Below, piece by piece: positions 24,720 to 33,688 of a stretch of 64,000 nucleotides of DNA. Source of the DNA: Streptomyces sp. NBC_00775 (GTDB taxonomy: Bacteria > Actinomycetota > Actinomycetes > Streptomycetales > Streptomycetaceae); assembly GCF_036347135.1 (NCBI RefSeq), contig NZ_CP108938.1, positions 7,874,001 to 7,938,000 of the forward strand, in the 5' to 3' direction. A model generated the notes under the pieces. That model ran no database searches. It had not been told where the DNA came from and saw only the letters and a program-made list of their open reading frames with translations. A program made the translations under genes and the position numbers. Each line of letters opens with the position of its first letter. The stretch's first letter is position 1.

Positions 24720-24941
24720 TCAGTCGCCGTAGTCGGACATCGCGTCGAGCAGCCGCGCGGAGGTGGGTGGCACGGTCACCCCGTGGATGAGTGAGGGGGA
24801 GACGGGGAGAGCGGTGACCGGGGCGGGTGCCGACCAGTGCCCGGCCATCCGAGCGCAGTCGCCGCGCAGGGAGGCCAGATCGCCTTCCAGGTCGCTTCCC
24901 AGGTCGAGCGGAGCGGAGCCGTGGACCTTGAGGTTCGTCAT
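24720..24941 (-). CDS. Small conserved streptomycete protein
   Basis: A 73-residue protein (begins MTNLKVHGSAPLDLG, ends LLDAMSDYGD) with no signal or membrane segment; function unknown. The ATG at 24941 has no Shine-Dalgarno sequence but has TACGGT six bases upstream, the leaderless pattern seen for several genes here. It is divergent from adoK and runs toward the membrane-anchored protein gene, 185 bases away. Coding is supported by codon use and position rather than by a recognised domain. Confidence 0.65.
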   Translation of the reverse strand: MTNLKVHGSAPLDLGSDLEGDLASLRGDCARMAGHWSAPAPVTALPVSPSLIHGVTVPPTSARLLDAMSDYGD

Positions 24942-25004
24942 ACCGGAACCGTATGCACCGTTGCCGTCACGAAGAAAGATCTACTATCGGGTAGTTTTGC
25001 CCGC

Positions 25005-25034
25005 TTCAACGGGTCCGTGCGGACCGGGTAGCGT
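25005..25034 (+). promoter_or_regulatory. Candidate housekeeping promoter for adoK
   Basis: TTCAAC (25005-25010) and TAGCGT (25029-25034) are 18 bases apart, close to the HrdB-type consensus, and lie 42 bases before the adoK start. Confidence 0.5.
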
Positions 25035-25075
25035 GAACTGTCAATCCCCTCCCCTCGCAGGAGCGTGTCCTAGCC

Positions 25076-26050
25076 GTGCGTATCGCAGTCACCGGCTCCA
25101 TCGCCACCGACCACCTCATGACCTTCCCCGGCCGTTTCGCCGACCAGCTGGTCGCGGACCAGCTGCACACGGTCTCCCTCTCCTTCCTGGTCGACAACCT
25201 CGACGTACGCCGGGGCGGGGTCGGCGCGAACATCGCCTTCGGCATGGGTCAGCTCGGCACCCGGCCGATCCTGGTCGGGGCGGCGGGCTCCGACTTCGAC
25301 GAGTACCGCGCGTGGCTGGACCGCCACGGCGTGGACACCGACTCGGTCCGCATCTCCGAGGTGCTGCACACCGCGCGCTTCGTGTGCACCACCGACGCCG
25401 ACCACAACCAGATCGGCTCGTTCTACACGGGCGCGATGAGCGAGGCCCGGCTCATCGAGCTCAAGGCCGTCGCGGACCGGGTCGGCGGCCTCGACCTCGT
25501 CCTGATCGGCGCGGACGACCCCGAGGCGATGCTCCGCCACACCGAGGAGTGCCGCTCCCGCGCGATCCCCTTCTCCGCCGACTTCTCGCAGCAGATCGCC
25601 CGGATGAACGGCGACGAGATCCGGATACTGCTGGACGGAGCGACGTACCTCTTCTCCAACGAGTACGAGAAGGGGCTCATCGAGTCGAAGACCGGCTGGA
25701 CGGACGAGGAGATCCTGTCCAAGGTCGGCCACCGCGTGACCACCCTCGGCGCGCAGGGCGTGCGCATCGAGCGCGCCGGCGAGGACCCGATCGAGGTCGG
25801 CTGCCCGGAGGAGGAGCGCAAGGCCGACCCGACCGGTGTCGGCGACGCGTTCCGCGCGGGCTTCCTCTCCGGCCTCGCCTGGGGCGTCTCCCTGGAGCGC
25901 GCCGCCCAGGTCGGCTGCATGCTCGCCACGCTGGTCATCGAGACGGTCGGCACCCAGGAGTACCAGCTCCGCCGCGCCCACTTCATGGACCGCTTCACCA
26001 AGGCGTACGGGCACGAAGCCGCCGCCGAGGTCCAGGCTCACCTGGCCTAG
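25076..26050 (+). CDS. adoK: Adenosine kinase-type PfkB carbohydrate kinase
   Basis: A 324-residue PfkB-family kinase. From memory of M. tuberculosis AdoK (Rv2202c), the N-terminus RIAVTGSIATDHLMTFPGRF and the C-terminal family signature DPTGVGDAFRAGFLSGL are near identical, with the catalytic Asp in GVGDAF. The role is phosphorylation of adenosine (or a related nucleoside) to AMP in purine salvage; general sugar kinase activity is the alternative. The GTG at 25076 follows GCAGGAGCG. The position next to erpA and ctaC is the same as in mycobacteria, which supports orthology. Confidence 0.9.
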   Translation: MRIAVTGSIATDHLMTFPGRFADQLVADQLHTVSLSFLVDNLDVRRGGVGANIAFGMGQLGTRPILVGAAGSDFDEYRAWLDRHGVDTDSVRISEVLHTARFVCTTDADHNQIGSFYTGAMSEARLIELKAVADRVGGLDLVLIGADDPEAMLRHTEECRSRAIPFSADFSQQIARMNGDEIRILLDGATYLFSNEYEKGLIESKTGWTDEEILSKVGHRVTTLGAQGVRIERAGEDPIEVGCPEEERKADPTGVGDAFRAGFLSGLAWGVSLERAAQVGCMLATLVIETVGTQEYQLRRAHFMDRFTKAYGHEAAAEVQAHLA

Positions 26051-26103
26051 CCAGGCCCCAGGCACACCTGTCCTGGCGAGGCCCCAGGGTCACCTGGCCT
26101 GTC
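26033..26103. repeat. 26-bp tandem repeat across the adoK 3' end
   Basis: Units 26033-26058, 26059-26084 and a partial 26085-26103 share the pattern CAGG..CACCTG..CCT.GC. The first unit contains the adoK stop codon, and the array ends at the stop of the convergent cysteine desulfurase gene. CCTGG/CCAGG pairs within it can fold into hairpins, so it may act as a terminator. Confidence 0.8.
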
Positions 26104-27485
26104 TAGGACACCCGGCGGACCACATATGCCGAGCCGTGGTCCGTCGGCTCCTCCCCGACGTACTCCTGCCCCCGCATCTCGCACCACGCCGGGATGTCGA
26201 GGCGGGCCGCCTCGTCGTCCGACAGGACACGGACCGTGCCGCCGACCGGGACGTCGCCGATCACCTTGGCCAGCTCGATGACGGGGATGGGGCAGCGCTT
26301 GCCCAGCGCGTTCACCACGAGGGTGTCCGAGGCGGCGGGCGTCTTCGCCGCCTCCACCGGGGCGCCCAGCTTCTCGCGGACCGCCGACACCGTGCCCGGG
26401 AGGACGGACAGGAAGCGGTCGACGTCCTCTTCCGGGGTACCCGGCGGCAGCGACACACGGACGTTGCCCTCACTCAGCACACCCATCGCCTTCAGCACAT
26501 GGCTGGGCGTCAGCGTGCTGCTCGTGCACGACGAACCGGAGGAGACCGAGAAGCCCGCCCGGTCCAGCTCGTGCAGCAGAGTCTCTCCGTCGACATAGAG
26601 ACAGGAGAAGGTGACGATGCCGGGCACACGCCGGGCCGGGTCGCCGACCACCTCCACGTCCGGGACCAGCTCGGGCACCCGTACCCGGATCCGGTCCGTC
26701 AGTTCCCGCAGCCGCGCGGCCTCCTCGGCCGCCTCCGCGCGGACGGCCCGCAGCGCCGCCGCCGCGGCCACGATCCCGGGGATGTTCTCGAACCCGGCCG
26801 CCCGCCCCGACTCCCGTTCGTCCGCGGGCCCTTGGGGAGCGAACCGCACCCCCTTGCGGACGACGAGAAGCCCGACCCCCGAAGGCCCGCCCCATTTGTG
26901 GGCACTTGCCGTGAGCAGCGACCAGTCACCCTCGACGCGGCCCCACCCCAGCGACTGCGCGGCGTCCACCAGCAGCGGCACCCCCGCCGCCCGGCACACC
27001 TCCGCGACCTCGGCCACCGGCTGCTCCGTGCCCACCTCGTGGTTGGCCGACTGGAGACAGGCGAGCGCCGTGTCGGGGCGGAGCGCGGCGGCGTACGCCT
27101 CGACGGAGACGGCACCGGTGCGCTCCACCGGGACCTGCGTCAACGTCCCGCCGTCCGCCTCGTGGACCTCTGCCGAATGGAGTACCGAAGAGTGTTCGAC
27201 GGCTGACACGATCAGGTGACGTCCCACGCGCCGCCGGCCCGCGAGAGCGCCCGCGATCCCGGAGTGGACCGCCCGCGTACCGGACGAGGTGAAAACCAGC
27301 TCGTCCGCCCGGCACCCCACCGCATCGGCCGCCGCCTCCCGCGCCGCGTCGAGCAACAACCGGGCCCGCCGCCCCTCCCGGTAGAGACGGGCAGGGTCGG
27401 CCCACCCCTCATCCAGCGAGGCCTGCAAGGCCTGCCGGGCAACGGGATGCAGGGGAGCGGCGGAAGCGGCATCGAAGTAGGACAC
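26103..27485 (-). CDS. Cysteine desulfurase fused to TusA-type sulfurtransferase
   Basis: A 460-residue fusion. Residues 1-375 are a class V PLP enzyme: FTSSGTRAVHSG, EHSSVL, ANHEVGTEQP, the PLP lysine in ASAHKWGGPSG and the catalytic Cys in SVSSGSSCTSS. Residues about 385-460 are a TusA/SirA domain with the sulfur-accepting Cys in GKRCPIPVIELAK. The enzyme would take sulfur from cysteine as a persulfide and pass it intramolecularly to the TusA Cys, for thio-modification or cofactor synthesis. It is convergent with adoK. The fusion occurs in several actinobacteria; the final acceptor is unknown. Confidence 0.93.
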   Translation of the reverse strand: MSYFDAASAAPLHPVARQALQASLDEGWADPARLYREGRRARLLLDAAREAAADAVGCRADELVFTSSGTRAVHSGIAGALAGRRRVGRHLIVSAVEHSSVLHSAEVHEADGGTLTQVPVERTGAVSVEAYAAALRPDTALACLQSANHEVGTEQPVAEVAEVCRAAGVPLLVDAAQSLGWGRVEGDWSLLTASAHKWGGPSGVGLLVVRKGVRFAPQGPADERESGRAAGFENIPGIVAAAAALRAVRAEAAEEAARLRELTDRIRVRVPELVPDVEVVGDPARRVPGIVTFSCLYVDGETLLHELDRAGFSVSSGSSCTSSTLTPSHVLKAMGVLSEGNVRVSLPPGTPEEDVDRFLSVLPGTVSAVREKLGAPVEAAKTPAASDTLVVNALGKRCPIPVIELAKVIGDVPVGGTVRVLSDDEAARLDIPAWCEMRGQEYVGEEPTDHGSAYVVRRVS

Positions 27486-27514
27486 ACAGCAACGCTAAAG
27501 CCCGGGTCAGCACA

Positions 27515-27600
27515 GCGCCCCGAAGGGGCGCCCCGTAAGGGGCGCGGGGAACGGCGCGACCAGCCACAGCGAATCCGCAGCCGCGATACAAGCGAACCCA
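27515..27600. repeat. Dispersed palindromic repeat, degenerate copy 3
   Basis: GCGCCCCGTAAGGGGCGC forms a short palindrome (27529-27546), followed by the right arm GGGGAACGGCGCGACCAGCC of the family. It lies in the 350-base gap between the divergent cysteine desulfurase and ctaC genes. A TAGGGT at 27722-27727 could be the ctaC -10 box, but I see no good -35. Confidence 0.7.
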
Positions 27601-27835
27601 CCGAGCTACTAGGCGCCCCCCAACCCCCCGTCAGATCCCCCCGGAACACCAAGTTCCACCCCTTCTGAGTGACCCGCGGCGCGTTAGGCACCCTCCCCGC
27701 GCGACCCCAAATAGCGTCCAGTAGGGTTTGGTCCGCATAAACATCCAAACCCCTGCCCGTGTGCCAGGGCGGCGAGCGACCAGCGAGAAGGGCCGTAGCC
27801 AACCAGCGCGGGCGAGACTCTCGGGAAGGCGCTAC

Positions 27836-28795
27836 GTGAGTCCCAACGGCTCCGACCGCTCGCCGCGGCGCCCGATGCGGCGGAAGCTGCTGCAGGCAAT
27901 GACTGCGGGCCTGGTCCTGGCGACCGCCACCGGTTGCACATACAAGGACTTTCCCCGCCTTGGTATGCCCACCCCGGTCACGGAGGAGGCTCCGCGGATC
28001 CTCTCCCTCTGGCAGGGCTCGTGGGCGGCCGCGCTCGCCACGGGCGTGCTGGTCTGGGGCCTGATCCTGTGGGCGACCATCTTCCATCGGCGCAGCCGCA
28101 CCAAGGTCGAAGTTCCTCCGCAGACCCGGTACAACATGCCCATCGAGGCGCTGTACACGGTGGTCCCGCTCATCATCGTCTCGGTGCTGTTCTACTTCAC
28201 CGCCCGCGACGAGACGAAGCTCCTCAGCCTCTCCCCGAAGCCCGACGTCACGGTCAACGTGGTCGGCTTCCAGTGGAGCTGGGGCTTCAACTACATCGCG
28301 GACGTCCCCGGTTCCACCGGGAACGCGAAGATCGACCCGAACCTGGCGGCCATTCCGGACCGGTTCAAGAAGGACTTCCCGGCGAACGCCGGCGGTGTCT
28401 ACGACGTCGGCACGCCCGGTACGAAGAACCCGCAGACGGGCAACCCCGGTCCGACCCTCTGGCTCCCCAAGGGCAAGACGGTCCGCTTCGTCCTCACTTC
28501 GCGTGACGTCATCCACTCCTTCTGGGTGGTGCCGTTCCTCATGAAGCAGGACGTCATCCCGGGCCACACCAACTCGTTCCAGGTGACCCCGAACCACGAG
28601 GGCACCTTCATGGGCAAGTGCGCCGAGCTGTGCGGCGTCGACCACTCCCGGATGCTCTTCAACGTGAAGGTCGTCTCCCCCGAGCGCTACGAGGCCCACC
28701 TCAAGCAGCTCGCGGCGAAGGGGCAGACCGGTTACGTCCCGGCCGGCATTGAGCAGACGGGCCACGAGAAGAACCGGGAGACGAACAACCTGTGA
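27836..28795 (+). CDS. ctaC: aa3-type cytochrome c oxidase subunit II
   Basis: Subunit II receives electrons at its CuA centre and passes them to subunit I. The 319-residue protein has an N-terminal signal with a lipobox-like ATGC (Cys about 34), two transmembrane helices (residues about 55-80 and 100-125) and the CuA ligands in [16 protein letters not shown]. An aromatic QWSWGF motif lies ahead of the CuA domain. The GTG at 27836 has GGAAGG six bases upstream; the longer frame from 27728 is not used. Its stop overlaps the ctaD start (GTGA). The mycobacterial equivalent is Rv2200c, also beside adoK. Confidence 0.96.
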   Translation: MSPNGSDRSPRRPMRRKLLQAMTAGLVLATATGCTYKDFPRLGMPTPVTEEAPRILSLWQGSWAAALATGVLVWGLILWATIFHRRSRTKVEVPPQTRYNMPIEALYTVVPLIIVSVLFYFTARDETKLLSLSPKPDVTVNVVGFQWSWGFNYIADVPGSTGNAKIDPNLAAIPDRFKKDFPANAGGVYDVGTPGTKNPQTGNPGPTLWLPKGKTVRFVLTSRDVIHSFWVVPFLMKQDVIPGHTNSFQVTPNHEGTFMGKCAELCGVDHSRMLFNVKVVSPERYEAHLKQLAAKGQTGYVPAGIEQTGHEKNRETNNL

Positions 28796-30528
28796 GCATC
28801 CTCAACGAACCTCAGGGTGCCGCCGAAACCGAAGACTCGTACGAGAACGAGCTGCCGGTTCGGCGCAAGCAGCCCGGCGCCGTCGTGATCAAGTGGCTCA
28901 CCACCACTGACCACAAGACGATCGGCACGCTGTATCTGGTCACGTCGTTCGCGTTCTTCTGCATCGGCGGCGTCATGGCGCTGCTCATGCGCGCCGAGCT
29001 CGCCCGGCCCGGTCTGCAGATCATGTCGAACGAGCAGTTCAACCAGGCGTTCACGATGCACGGCACGATCATGCTGCTGATGTTCGCGACGCCGCTGTTC
29101 GCCGGTTTCGCGAACTGGATCATGCCGCTGCAGATCGGCGCGCCCGACGTGGCGTTCCCGCGGCTGAACATGTTCGCCTACTGGCTCTACCTGTTCGGCT
29201 CGCTCATCGCGGTCGGTGGCTTCCTCACCCCGCAGGGTGCGGCCGACTTCGGCTGGTTCGCCTACAGCCCGCTGTCGGACGCGGTCCGCTCGCCGGGCAT
29301 CGGCGCCGACATGTGGATCATGGGTCTGGCCTTCTCCGGCTTCGGCACGATCCTCGGCTCGGTCAACTTCATCACCACGATCATCTGCATGCGCGCTCCC
29401 GGCATGACGATGTTCCGTATGCCGATCTTCGTGTGGAACGTGCTGCTGACCGGTGTGCTGGTCCTGCTCGCCTTCCCGGTCCTCGCGGCCGCGCTGTTCG
29501 CCCTGGAGGCGGACCGCAAGTTCGGTGCGCACGTCTTCGACGCGGCAAACGGCGGAGCCCTACTCTGGCAACACCTCTTCTGGTTCTTCGGCCATCCAGA
29601 GGTGTACATCATCGCCTTGCCGTTCTTCGGGATCATTTCCGAAGTGATCCCAGTGTTCTCACGCAAGCCGATGTTCGGCTACATGGGCCTCATCGCGGCC
29701 ACCATCTCCATCGCCGGTCTGTCCGTGACCGTGTGGGCCCACCACATGTACGTCACCGGCGGAGTGCTGCTGCCGTTCTTCTCCTTCATGACGTTCCTGA
29801 TCGCCGTGCCAACGGGCGTGAAGTTCTTCAACTGGATCGGAACGATGTGGAAGGGGTCCCTGAGTTTCGAGACCCCGATGCTCTGGGCCACCGGCTTCCT
29901 GATCACCTTCACCTTCGGTGGTCTGACGGGTGTCATCCTGGCCTCGCCGCCGATGGACTTCCATGTCTCCGACTCGTACTTCGTGGTGGCGCACTTCCAC
30001 TACGTGGTCTTCGGCACCGTGGTGTTCGCGATGTTCTCCGGCTTCCACTTCTGGTGGCCGAAGATGACGGGCAAGATGCTCGACGAGCGTCTCGGCAAGA
30101 TCACCTTCTGGACGCTGTTCGTGGGCTTCCACGGCACGTTCCTCGTCCAGCACTGGCTGGGTGCGGAGGGTATGCCGCGCCGGTACGCGGACTACCTCGC
30201 GGCCGACGGATTCACCGCCCTGAACACGATCTCGACGATCTCCTCGTTCCTGCTCGGCCTGTCGATCCTGCCGTTCCTCTACAACGTGTGGAAGACGGCC
30301 AAGTACGGCAAGAAGGTCGAGGTCGACGACCCGTGGGGTTACGGCCGCTCGCTGGAGTGGGCCACCTCGTGCCCGCCGCCGCGGCACAACTTCCTCACTC
30401 TTCCGCGGATTCGCAGTGAATCCCCGGCGTTCGACCTGCACCACCCGGAGGTCGCCGCTCTCGACCAGCTCGAGAACGCCGGTCACGGATCGTCGGCTCT
30501 GTCCGGTGGCAAGGAGGCCGGCAAGTGA
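28792..30528 (+). CDS. ctaD: aa3-type cytochrome c oxidase subunit I
   Basis: The catalytic 578-residue subunit holds heme a and the heme a3-CuB site and pumps protons. The hydrophobic protein has about 12 helices, with HGTIMLLMF (heme a ligand His), the CuB signature [19 protein letters not shown] and the heme ligands in [11 protein letters not shown]. It starts with GTG overlapping ctaC and ends overlapping ctaF, giving a tightly coupled ctaCDF operon. A soluble N-terminal extension of about 25 residues precedes [12 protein letters not shown]. Confidence 0.98.
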   Translation: MSILNEPQGAAETEDSYENELPVRRKQPGAVVIKWLTTTDHKTIGTLYLVTSFAFFCIGGVMALLMRAELARPGLQIMSNEQFNQAFTMHGTIMLLMFATPLFAGFANWIMPLQIGAPDVAFPRLNMFAYWLYLFGSLIAVGGFLTPQGAADFGWFAYSPLSDAVRSPGIGADMWIMGLAFSGFGTILGSVNFITTIICMRAPGMTMFRMPIFVWNVLLTGVLVLLAFPVLAAALFALEADRKFGAHVFDAANGGALLWQHLFWFFGHPEVYIIALPFFGIISEVIPVFSRKPMFGYMGLIAATISIAGLSVTVWAHHMYVTGGVLLPFFSFMTFLIAVPTGVKFFNWIGTMWKGSLSFETPMLWATGFLITFTFGGLTGVILASPPMDFHVSDSYFVVAHFHYVVFGTVVFAMFSGFHFWWPKMTGKMLDERLGKITFWTLFVGFHGTFLVQHWLGAEGMPRRYADYLAADGFTALNTISTISSFLLGLSILPFLYNVWKTAKYGKKVEVDDPWGYGRSLEWATSCPPPRHNFLTLPRIRSESPAFDLHHPEVAALDQLENAGHGSSALSGGKEAGK

Positions 30529-30923
30529 AGATCCAAGGCAAGATGTTCATCTGGCTGGCCCTCTTCATCCTCGTCATGGGGATCGTCTACGGCGTGTGGT
30601 CCAAGGAGCCGGCCGGCACCACGGCCCTCTTCATGGGCTTCGGCCTGAGCATGATGATCGGCTACTACCTGGCCTTCACGGCCCGGCGGGTCGACGCGCT
30701 GGCGCAGGACAACAAGGAGGCCGACGTCGCGGACGAGGCCGGCGAGGTGGGCTTCTTCAGCCCGCACAGCTGGCAGCCGCTCGCGCTCGGTGTCGGTGGC
30801 GCGCTCGCCTTCCTGGGCGTGGTCTTCGGCTGGTGGCTGCTGTACTTCTCGGCCCCGATCATCATGATCGGCCTGTGGGGCTGGGTCTTCGAGTACTACC
30901 ACGGTGAGAACCGCACTCAGTAA
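30525..30923 (+). CDS. ctaF: Actinobacterial cytochrome c oxidase subunit IV
   Basis: A 132-residue membrane protein of the actinobacterial oxidase subunit IV family. It has two helices at the N-terminus (residues 6-25 and 33-52), a short acidic loop with [17 protein letters not shown] and two C-terminal helices. It is a structural subunit of the III-IV supercomplex. The GTG start overlaps ctaD (GTGA), and a strong terminator follows 19 bases after its stop. Confidence 0.95.
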   Translation: MKIQGKMFIWLALFILVMGIVYGVWSKEPAGTTALFMGFGLSMMIGYYLAFTARRVDALAQDNKEADVADEAGEVGFFSPHSWQPLALGVGGALAFLGVVFGWWLLYFSAPIIMIGLWGWVFEYYHGENRTQ

Positions 30924-30941
30924 CACGCGCTGAACACGAGA

Positions 30942-30983
30942 GAGCCCGGACACTCCGTCAGGAGGGTCCGGGCTCCCTCTTTT
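30942..30983 (+). terminator. Terminator of the ctaCDF operon
   Basis: A 9-bp stem GAGCCCGGA/TCCGGGCTC (30942-30950 with 30967-30975), plus inner TCC/GGA pairs, is followed by CCTCTTTT. Confidence 0.85.
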
Positions 30984-31053
30984 GCCGCACATCATGTCCC
31001 TCACACGGCCCACTCGCCGCGCCGTGGCTGACGGGCGTTCATAGCGTGAGGCC

Positions 31054-32325
31054 ATGAACCTCTCACCGCGAATCCGCACGGTCGTCAGCTGCACCACGCT
31101 GGTGGTCTCCCTCGGCGCAGGCGTCACCGCCTGTGGATCGGGCGACCAGCCGCTCTCGGCGAAGCCGTATGACGCGGCGGGACAGATCTCCTTCAACAGC
31201 CCCACCACCGACGGCGGCAAGGCCGCCAAGGTGGACCCCGACAAGCCGCTGGAAATCCTCGCCACGGGCGACGACGGGCGCATCACCGACGTCACGGCGA
31301 TAGATGCCTCAGGGCGCTATGTCTCGGGCGAACTCGCCGCGGACGGCAGCCGCTGGCACAGCAGCTCACCGCTGGCCGCGGGGGTCCACTACACGGTGCG
31401 GGTGAGCACCGAGAACGGGGACGGCGCCCCCGGCCGCAAGGTCCTCGACTTCGACACCGGCACCCCCACGACCAGGCAGGTGCTGAACGTCGAGTTCGGG
31501 CCGAAGGCGGGCGAGTACGGCGTCGGCCAGCCCGTAACGGCCGAACTCAGTGTCCCCGTCAAGGACCCGGCCTCCCGCGCGATCGTCGAACGCGCCCTCA
31601 AGGTCGACTCCGAGCCCTCCGTAGAGGGCGCCTGGCACTGGGTGGACGACAAGACGCTGCATTACCGTCCCAAGGAGTACTGGCCCACGGGCGCCACCAT
31701 CGAGGCACACAGCAACCTCGCGGGCATCAAGATCGGCGAGCGCCTCTGGGGCGGCAACGCCAAATCCCTGGAGCTCACCACGGGCGACCAGCTCATCGCC
31801 GTCACGGACGCCGCCGCGCACGCCATGACCGTCTACCGCAACGGCCAGCAGATCAAGCGGATCCCGGTCACCACCGGCAAGCCCGGCTTCGAGACCCGCA
31901 ACGGCGTCAAGGTCGTACTGGGCAAGGAGTACTTCGTACGCATGCGCGGCACCACCGTCGGCATAGCCGAGGGCAGCGCCGACTCGTACGACCTGCCCGT
32001 CTACTACGCCACCCGCGTCACCTGGAGCGGCGAGTACGTGCACGCGGCGCCCTGGTCCGTGGGCAACCAGGGGTACGCCAACGTCAGCCACGGCTGCACA
32101 GGGATGAGCACCGCCAACGCCGCGTGGTTCTTCAACAACGTGCGCGCCGGCGACATCGTGAAGGTCCAGAACTCCAACGGCAAGACCATGGACCCCTTCG
32201 GCAACGGCTTCGGCGACTGGAACCTCGACTGGACGAAGTGGCGCAACGGCAGCGCCCTGGTAGGCGGCGTCCCTGACGGCCCCAGCCCTCAGGACAGGGC
32301 CAGGCTGCGCCCAGAGTCAGTGTGA
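31054..32325 (+). CDS. L,D-transpeptidase lipoprotein (YkuD) with Ig-like domains
   Basis: A 423-residue secreted enzyme making 3-3 cross-links in peptidoglycan. The signal ends in a lipobox VTAC (Cys about 27). Ig-like domains (about 45-250) come before a C-terminal YkuD catalytic domain containing TTGKPGFETRNG and the active site SHGCTGMSTANAAWFF (catalytic Cys about 348). This is the LdtMt2-like layout common in actinobacteria. The ATG at 31054 has TAGCGT six bases upstream and no useful Shine-Dalgarno sequence, again suggesting a leaderless mRNA. It sits between the two respiratory operons in the same direction, as an independent unit. Confidence 0.95.
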   Translation: MNLSPRIRTVVSCTTLVVSLGAGVTACGSGDQPLSAKPYDAAGQISFNSPTTDGGKAAKVDPDKPLEILATGDDGRITDVTAIDASGRYVSGELAADGSRWHSSSPLAAGVHYTVRVSTENGDGAPGRKVLDFDTGTPTTRQVLNVEFGPKAGEYGVGQPVTAELSVPVKDPASRAIVERALKVDSEPSVEGAWHWVDDKTLHYRPKEYWPTGATIEAHSNLAGIKIGERLWGGNAKSLELTTGDQLIAVTDAAAHAMTVYRNGQQIKRIPVTTGKPGFETRNGVKVVLGKEYFVRMRGTTVGIAEGSADSYDLPVYYATRVTWSGEYVHAAPWSVGNQGYANVSHGCTGMSTANAAWFFNNVRAGDIVKVQNSNGKTMDPFGNGFGDWNLDWTKWRNGSALVGGVPDGPSPQDRARLRPESV

Positions 32326-32340
32326 GCCGGACGCCCGCTC

Positions 32341-32400
32341 CCGCGCCCCGTCAGGGGCGCGAGGAACTGCGCGAGCAACCACAAACGGCCCGCAGCCGCC
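32341..32400. repeat. Dispersed palindromic repeat, degenerate copy 4
   Basis: GCGCCCCGTCAGGGGCGC (32344-32361) is followed by the family right arm GAGGAACTGCGCGAGCAACC and CCCGCAGCCGCC. It lies in the convergent junction between the L,D-transpeptidase and the receiver-like gene. Confidence 0.7.
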
Positions 32401-32423
32401 AACGTACCGAACGCCCCGAGCTA

Positions 32424-32825
32424 TCAGGCGCCCAAAAGAGCCTTCGTACGCAGCAGAGAGGCCAGAGAGGCGGCAAACTCCACCGGATCCACCGGCAGGG
32501 TCACCGCCGCGTCCGCACGGCTCCACGTGGCCAGCCAGGCGTCCTGGGGCCGCCCGATGAGCACCAGCACGGGCGGGCAGTTGAAGATCTCGTCCTTGAT
32601 CTGCCGGCACACCCCCATGCCACCCATCGGCACGGCCTCACCGTCCAGCACACAGACGTCGATCCCGCCCTTGTCCAGCTCCGTGATGACGGCGGCAGGC
32701 GTCGCGCACTCGACGAACTCGACCTGGGGGACATCGGCGGCGGGCCTGCGCCCGGTCGCCAGCCGTACCTGCTCTCGGGTGTTGGAGTTGTCGCTGTAGA
32801 CCAGCACCGTGGCGGTCGGCTGCAT
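32424..32825 (-). CDS. Receiver-like small regulatory protein
   Basis: A 133-residue protein with a response-regulator receiver fold: VLVYSDNSNTREQVR (b1-a1), VEFVECATP, DVCVLDGEAVPMGGMGVCRQI (b3, Asp at the phosphorylation position) and VLVLIGRPQDAW. The acidic pair of b1 is reduced to a single Asp (YSDN), the Thr/Ser and Lys positions look weak, and there is no output domain. It may be a non-canonical or non-phosphorylated receiver. GGAGG lies five bases before the ATG at 32825. It is divergent from ctaE, whose start is only 179 bases away, so a link to oxidase regulation is possible. Confidence 0.8.
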   Translation of the reverse strand: MQPTATVLVYSDNSNTREQVRLATGRRPAADVPQVEFVECATPAAVITELDKGGIDVCVLDGEAVPMGGMGVCRQIKDEIFNCPPVLVLIGRPQDAWLATWSRADAAVTLPVDPVEFAASLASLLRTKALLGA

Positions 32826-32992
32826 TGTTCCTCCGCGTCTTTGGTCGGGAACTCGTGGTACCGATGCGGCGGATGCTACTCCTCCGAACACCTCGTCAAC
32901 ACCGGTTCGGACACCGCTTCGATGGGCCATACGGGCTGGACACACCCCATCAACACTCCGAACGGCACCCCCCGGGGTGAGGGCGGGATAAG

Positions 32993-33013
32993 CGACCGAC
33001 ATAATGTCGGTCG
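32993..33013. promoter_or_regulatory. Hairpin/operator overlapping the ctaE start codon
   Basis: CGACCGACA (32993-33001) and TGTCGGTCG (33005-33013) form a perfect 9-bp inverted repeat with loop TAA. The ctaE ATG (33004-33006) straddles the loop and the start of the right arm, and there is no Shine-Dalgarno sequence at normal distance. It could be an mRNA hairpin hiding the start or a palindromic operator. Confidence 0.6.
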
Positions 33014-33624
33014 TGGCGACAGCAACGACAGTAGAAACCGGGCACGCGCACCCGTCGGTCAATCGGCCGAACCTCACCAGCGTCGGAACCATCATCTGGC
33101 TGAGTTCCGAGCTGATGTTCTTCGCGGCCCTCTTCGCGATGTACTTCACCCTGCGATCGGTGACCGGGCCGGATCACTGGAAGGAAATGGCGTCCAGCCT
33201 GAACTTCCCGTTCTCCGCGACGAACACCACGATCCTGGTGCTCTCCTCCCTGACCTGCCAGCTCGGCGTCTTCGCCGCCGAGCGCGGGGACGTGAAGAAG
33301 CTCCGGATGTGGTTCACCGTCACCTTCATCATGGGCGCGATCTTCATCGGCGGTCAGGTCTTCGAGTACACCAACCTGGTCAAGGAAGAAGGGCTCTCGC
33401 TCTCCTCCGACCCGTACGGTTCGGTGTTCTACCTGACCACCGGCTTCCACGGCCTGCACGTGACGGGTGGCCTCATCGCCTTCCTGCTGGTCCTCGGCCG
33501 CACCTACGCGGCGAAGAGGTTCACTCACGAGCAGGCGACCGCGGCCATCGTCGTGTCCTACTACTGGCACTTCGTCGATGTCGTCTGGATCGGCCTCTTC
33601 GCCACGATCTACATGATCAAGTAA
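33004..33624 (+). CDS. ctaE: aa3-type cytochrome c oxidase subunit III
   Basis: A 206-residue five-helix subunit III that stabilises the oxidase core. Family landmarks are [17 protein letters not shown], the acidic-His region [12 protein letters not shown] and [15 protein letters not shown] at the C-terminus. The ATG at 33004 is the conventional start; a GTG at 33013 is the alternative if the hairpin blocks the first. It heads the ctaE-qcrC-qcrA-qcrB operon, 64 bases before qcrC, the same order as Rv2193-Rv2196. Confidence 0.97.
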   Translation: MSVVATATTVETGHAHPSVNRPNLTSVGTIIWLSSELMFFAALFAMYFTLRSVTGPDHWKEMASSLNFPFSATNTTILVLSSLTCQLGVFAAERGDVKKLRMWFTVTFIMGAIFIGGQVFEYTNLVKEEGLSLSSDPYGSVFYLTTGFHGLHVTGGLIAFLLVLGRTYAAKRFTHEQATAAIVVSYYWHFVDVVWIGLFATIYMIK

Positions 33625-33688
33625 TCGGGCCCACCGCCCGAAACATCCAGAAGCATCGACGCTGAAGATCCTGACACCGGGGTAATCC

